From: Carya illinoinensis
Taxonomy: Eukaryota; Streptophyta; Magnoliopsida; Fagales; Juglandaceae
DNA length: 64,000 nt
Direction: 5' to 3'
Assembly (NCBI RefSeq): GCF_018687715.1
Contig: NC_056759.1
Coordinates: forward strand, 30,194,385-30,258,384
The position numbers were made by a program, and so were the translations under genes. Position 1 is the first letter of the stretch. Each line of letters starts with the position of its first letter. Below the pieces are notes generated by a model. That model did no database searches. It saw nothing but the letters and a program-made list of their open reading frames with translations, and was not told where the DNA came from. Positions 60,591-64,000 of this stretch are shown here, in pieces.

Positions 60591-61545
60591 TTAGTTGGAA
60601 GAAGCCAAGCTATTTCCAATGTCTATGACCAATCGGTATCTGACATCACCCATAGCAAGACGTTCCATTGCCTTGTTAACGCAGCTTATTGGAATCACTT
60701 CAATGTGTGCCGTGATGTTGTGTTTTGCCGCAAAATTTATCATCTCCCAAATGTCCTTCATTCCTCCAGTCGCACTGATCCCCTCAACCATCTTCCTTCC
60801 CTATTCTAGCTAATCTTATAATCCTCTATAGGTACAAACAAACAAAATGGAACATTGAGTACTTGATGATAACAAGGCAAAAATTTGTGTTTGACTTGAA
60901 TGAAATTACCCATAAGCAGAGGAAAGATGGGTAGCTCAAGCGGTTTCTCTGGTGCACCCAACATAACAAGCTTTCCATGTGATTTCAATAGACCAATTTG
61001 TTACGAATGGAGAGAAAATAGTGAGTCATGCATTGCATGCACCGGCTGCTCCAAATTCTATGCTTATTTAATGCACCGAAAGGGAGAAGAAAATCTCTGC
61101 ACCGAATTCAAAAGGTGCGGCTGCACCTTCTCAACTGCTCCAACTGACTGTCACCGACGACTCCCCATCCTTATTATAAATAGAAGTGTTGTGATGAGGT
61201 GAGAGTGCAGTGCAGACAAGTGTAGAGAGAAAATAAGTGAGTGTGTGCTGCGTGTAGAGTGGTGCAGAAAAGTGAGAATAGAGTGGGTGAGCAGAGAGAG
61301 TTTTTTGTAAAAACTGTTTCATACTGAAGTTACAAGCAACTGTGGACGTAGGCAATTGCCGAACCACGTTAAATTTCATATCTCATTTTATTTAAAATCA
61401 TCTTTGTCTACTACCAGTCCCCAACACAATTAAGGGTAAAATCGAATGCATAGCAGATACTGTATCTAGTATACCATCAAACGTGCCTAGGCTAGCCTGT
61501 AAAAATTTAATACTTGTCACAACCATTCCTTAAACGGCGGCATCT
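60591..61545 (-). pseudogene. CAD pseudogene (exons 4 and 5), split by a solo LTR
   Basis: Exon 5 (60591 to about 60796) reads [19 protein letters not shown] and [19 protein letters not shown] with a normal stop. Its 3' splice site has changed from acag|gaagg to atag|ggaagg, which would shift the frame. Exon 4 follows (60909-60998, then 61427-61496), reading [19 protein letters not shown]. It is interrupted by an LTR at 60999-61426. Some intron 3 follows to about 61545. Exons 1-3 with the catalytic and structural zinc sites are missing, so no enzyme can be made. Confidence 0.92.
60999..61426 (+). mobile_element. Solo LTR in CAD pseudogene exon 4
   Basis: This 428-bp insert begins TGTTACGAATGG and ends CCCCAACA, with TGTT...AACA ends. 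The 5-bp target duplication CAATT is perfect (60994-60998 and 61427-61431). A TATA box ttataaatag lies near 61174 on the plus strand, fixing transcript direction. No internal retroelement sequence is present, so it is a solo LTR left by recombination. CAD-B exon 4 at the same place is the empty site (gaccaattaaggg). Confidence 0.92.
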
Positions 61546-61628
61546 TGTCACATAAAAAGCTTTTCACGAGATTTCAATGGACCAATTAAAGGCAAAATTG
61601 AATGCATGGCAGATATTGTATCTAGCAT
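61546..61628 (-). pseudogene. Second CAD exon-4 fragment
   Basis: The plus strand reads aagcttttcacgagatttcaatggaccaattaaa and gcaaaattgaatgcatggcag. It is a more diverged copy of exon 4, starting right after the first pseudogene and ending near 61628. It marks an additional, older CAD copy at the duplication breakpoint. Confidence 0.85.
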
Positions 61629-62281
61629 AGACATGCCCAGACCAGTAGTGCCTCCCTCCATTGCCCAATCTCCAGTTCCTCTCCTCTCCTTTCCTCAAGA
61701 TCTCTTCTCACGCTCGCAATCTCTCTCCCTCTCTGTTTCTCTTTGCAATTTTTCATCTCCCCGTTGGTTTCACAACCAGTGTTTCGTGAGCACCCACGCC
61801 CAACATCATGTCGCTGGTTAGATTGCCGTGCAACGAGACCCACCGCACACGTACTAGAAGTCATGCCAAAACTAGAACAATTCACTTGCATGTATATAGG
61901 TGTTCTCATTTAAGACGAGTTTGACATGACTAAAACCAAATTTACGACATCATCAACAAAACACTAAGAATGCATTAATGACGTGCGCAGCCAAGTATTG
62001 AAAATTTTCAAAAAAACTTAGAAGCGTCGATCAATCATATCTTGGGCGACTTATAAGGTGCTGTTGGCTCAAGATTATGATCGGGGATTACGAGTTAATA
62101 CCCTGTAACAAATTGAAGTAGATAAATAGAAAAATTCAAATATTTTCTTATTCGACGTTTATTAATTATAAGGACAATCATGTTTTGCTCGAGATAAAAG
62201 CAAAACTTGAGCAATATTTTAAAAAAATCCATTGACACAAATACAAGAAAACTAAGACAAGCCGATTGATTGAGGTTGTCT
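61629..62281. repeat. CAD 3' flank duplication, copy 2
   Basis: The region between the CAD fragments and the CAD-B stop codon. It contains C/T-rich leader-like text (61640-61800) and then sequence matching the pseudogene's flank. No gene was recognised. Confidence 0.75.
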
Positions 62282-63971
62282 TCAGTTGGAAGAAGCCAAG
62301 CTATTTCCAATGTCAATGACAAATCGGTATCTGACATCACCCTTAGCAAGACGCTCCATTGCCTTGTTAACGTAGTCTATTGGAATAACCTCAATATCTG
62401 CTGTGATGTTGTGTTTTGCCGCAAAGTCTATCATCTCCTGAATTTCCTTCATTCCTCCGGTTGCACTACCCGCAACCATCTTCCTTCCTGTTCAAGCTCA
62501 TCTTATTAAGTACTCTATAGGTAGAAAAGAACAAAACGGAACACCAAGTACTTAATCATAACGAAGGAAAACATTTGTGATAAACTTAAATGAAATTACC
62601 CATCAGTAGAGGAAAGACGGGTAGCTCAAGCGGTTTCTCTGGTGCACCCAACATAACAAGCTTTCCATGTGATTTCAATAGACCAATTAAGGGTAAAATC
62701 GAATGCATAGCAGATACTGTATCTAGTATACCATCAAACGTGCCTAGGCTAGCCTGCAAAAATTTAATACTTGTCACAACCATTCCTTAAACGGCTGCAT
62801 CTGGTCACAGGGAGCATCAATTAATCGATGGGAACAAGAAGTCTTATAGTTTAACATTTACCTCCAATTGTTCTTGGTTAGAGCTAAGCAAAAATGAGTC
62901 AGCACCAAGATGTTCCAAAGCTTCATCTTTCTTGCTAGAGGAGGTACTAATTACCGTCACTTTTGCTCCAAAAGCTTTGGCAAATTTAACACCCACATGA
63001 CCAAGCCCACCAAGGCCAACAACCCCAATGTGTTTACCTGGCTCTGCTAACCCATAATATTTCAATGGGCTATAAACTGTGATTCCAGCACAAAGGAGAG
63101 GAGCAGCAGCATCAAGTGGCATGTTTTCAGGGAATCGGAGGATGTAGCGCTCATCAGCTACCATGGTGTCTGAGTAGCCTCCGTATGTAACTGTTCCATC
63201 GTAGTAACACGCACCGTAGGATAATATCATTTTTGGACAGTAAACTTCAAGGTCATTGTTACAGTTCTCGCAGGAGTGGCATGCACCAACAACGCATCCT
63301 ACTCCCACTTTGTCTCCTACTTTAACTTTCTTCACTCTGCTCCCCACTTCTGTCACTTCCCCAACAATTTCGTGCCTGCAGTCGAATGGAATTTCCAATT
63401 TCATGTCAGTACTTCCTTTGTGCTCCAAAAATGAACGTGTTTCTTGCCATTGTTTAGGCTAAAAATCACATTGATTTCCAATATTAACAAAAAGCACAGC
63501 ACATGATTGTACTCTTGTATATGAATAAAAGTCTTGCATTTTAAACAAACACAAAAATTGCTCTAGATAACATTACATTGGATCATTAAAATGATCTAAA
63601 GTGTACACTTGTAGTGATGAGATAGAAATTTACCCAGGGACAAGTGGGTATATGGATGTGCCCCATTCGTTCTTGACCATGTGAAGGTCCGAGTGGCATA
63701 TCCCACAGTAAAGAACTCGGAATCTTACATCCTTTTCTCCAGTTGCCCTGCGAACATAGCATTTTAGCACAATTCGAAAACTCAAAAACATGAGAAAGTA
63801 TTATAAAGAGAAAGAAAAATGCAATAACAATCAATGAAGTAGGAACGTAAGAAGAGAGGGAGAGAGAGAACACCTTCTGGAGAATTTGAAAGGTGAAAGG
63901 ACGCCAGAAGAATCTCTGGCTGCCCATCCAACCGCCTTGATGGGGTGCTCTTCCTCTGGTGTTTTTGCCAT
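62282..63971 (-). CDS. Cinnamyl alcohol dehydrogenase-like NADP-dependent enzyme, CAD-B
   Basis: Five exons (63874-63971, 63634-63747, 62862-63375, 62600-62753 and 62282-62487) give 1086 bases, so 361 aa, one codon shorter than CAD-A at the C-terminus. Exon 1-4 lengths are identical to CAD-A (98, 114, 514, 154). The protein starts [20 protein letters not shown]. It has C47 in [17 protein letters not shown], the [15 protein letters not shown] zinc lobe and [12 protein letters not shown]. It probably reduces aromatic aldehydes with NADPH in the cytosol; the substrate is not determinable here. Introns (126, 258, 108 and 112 bp) are mostly short. The promoter lies beyond the window, with only 29 bp upstream of the ATG visible. 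No defect was found. Confidence 0.94.
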
Positions 63972-64000
63972 TGATTTTCTTTGTTTTTTCTCTAAAGCGA

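Noticed and set aside
1..64000. tRNA or rRNA genes
   Set aside because: I looked for conserved tRNA box-like and rRNA text and saw nothing I could support. A dedicated scan would be needed to exclude them.

Overview
This is nuclear DNA of a dicot plant. The evidence is intron-containing genes with GT-AG junctions, long AT-rich spacers, and dense plant transposons (Copia, L1-type LINE, CACTA, hAT, solo LTRs). A MITE-like block at 21312-21506 and 46307-46497 resembles a repeat I associate with walnut/hickory relatives (Juglandaceae, Fagales). That taxonomic hint comes from memory and is weak.

The only genes that look functional are two minus-strand cinnamyl-alcohol-dehydrogenase-type (CAD / 'probable mannitol dehydrogenase') genes. 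CAD-A is at 10750-12794 (5 exons, 362 aa). CAD-B is at 62282-63971 (5 exons, 361 aa). I could splice both into open frames with all zinc ligands and the NADP-binding loop. A third, broken copy (60591-61545, plus a further exon-4 scrap to 61628) lies just 3' of CAD-B. The three make one tandem CAD array that has been pulled apart by about 48 kb of repeats.

Layout: 1-2729, an LTR-like scrap, an 86-bp AT minisatellite and the 3' end of a CACTA element. 2730-4468, a gene-start-like fragment with a (CT)n tract. 4474-10277, a complete but decayed Copia element with a perfect 5-bp target duplication. 10554-10681, a near-perfect hairpin MITE about 68 bp past the CAD-A stop. 10750-12960, CAD-A and its promoter. 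14048-34152 (arm A) and 35365-57863 (arm B), two copies of a roughly 20-22 kb block. Each arm holds an L1 LINE inside AT-rich DNA, followed by a CACTA transposon (TNP2-like and Transposase_24-like genes) that is itself split by a ~5.7 kb non-coding LTR-like insertion. 34153-35341, a truncated Copia remnant at the junction of the arms. 57864-60590, LTR-like debris, a 92-bp (CT)n and a hAT element. 60591-61628, the CAD pseudogenes with a solo LTR in exon 4. 61629-64000, CAD-B and its 3' flank.

Because the two arms are paralogous, each is a natural control for the other. Empty sites for one hAT insertion, a 0.9 kb in-frame LINE deletion, a 0.85 kb and a 0.29 kb CACTA deletion and a 3 kb arm-specific segment can all be read directly. 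I did not find a convincing new biological system. The observations most worth following are the hairpin MITE beside CAD-A, the disrupted CAD array, the ATGA overlap between the LINE ORFs, and the newly joined acidic reading frame in arm B.
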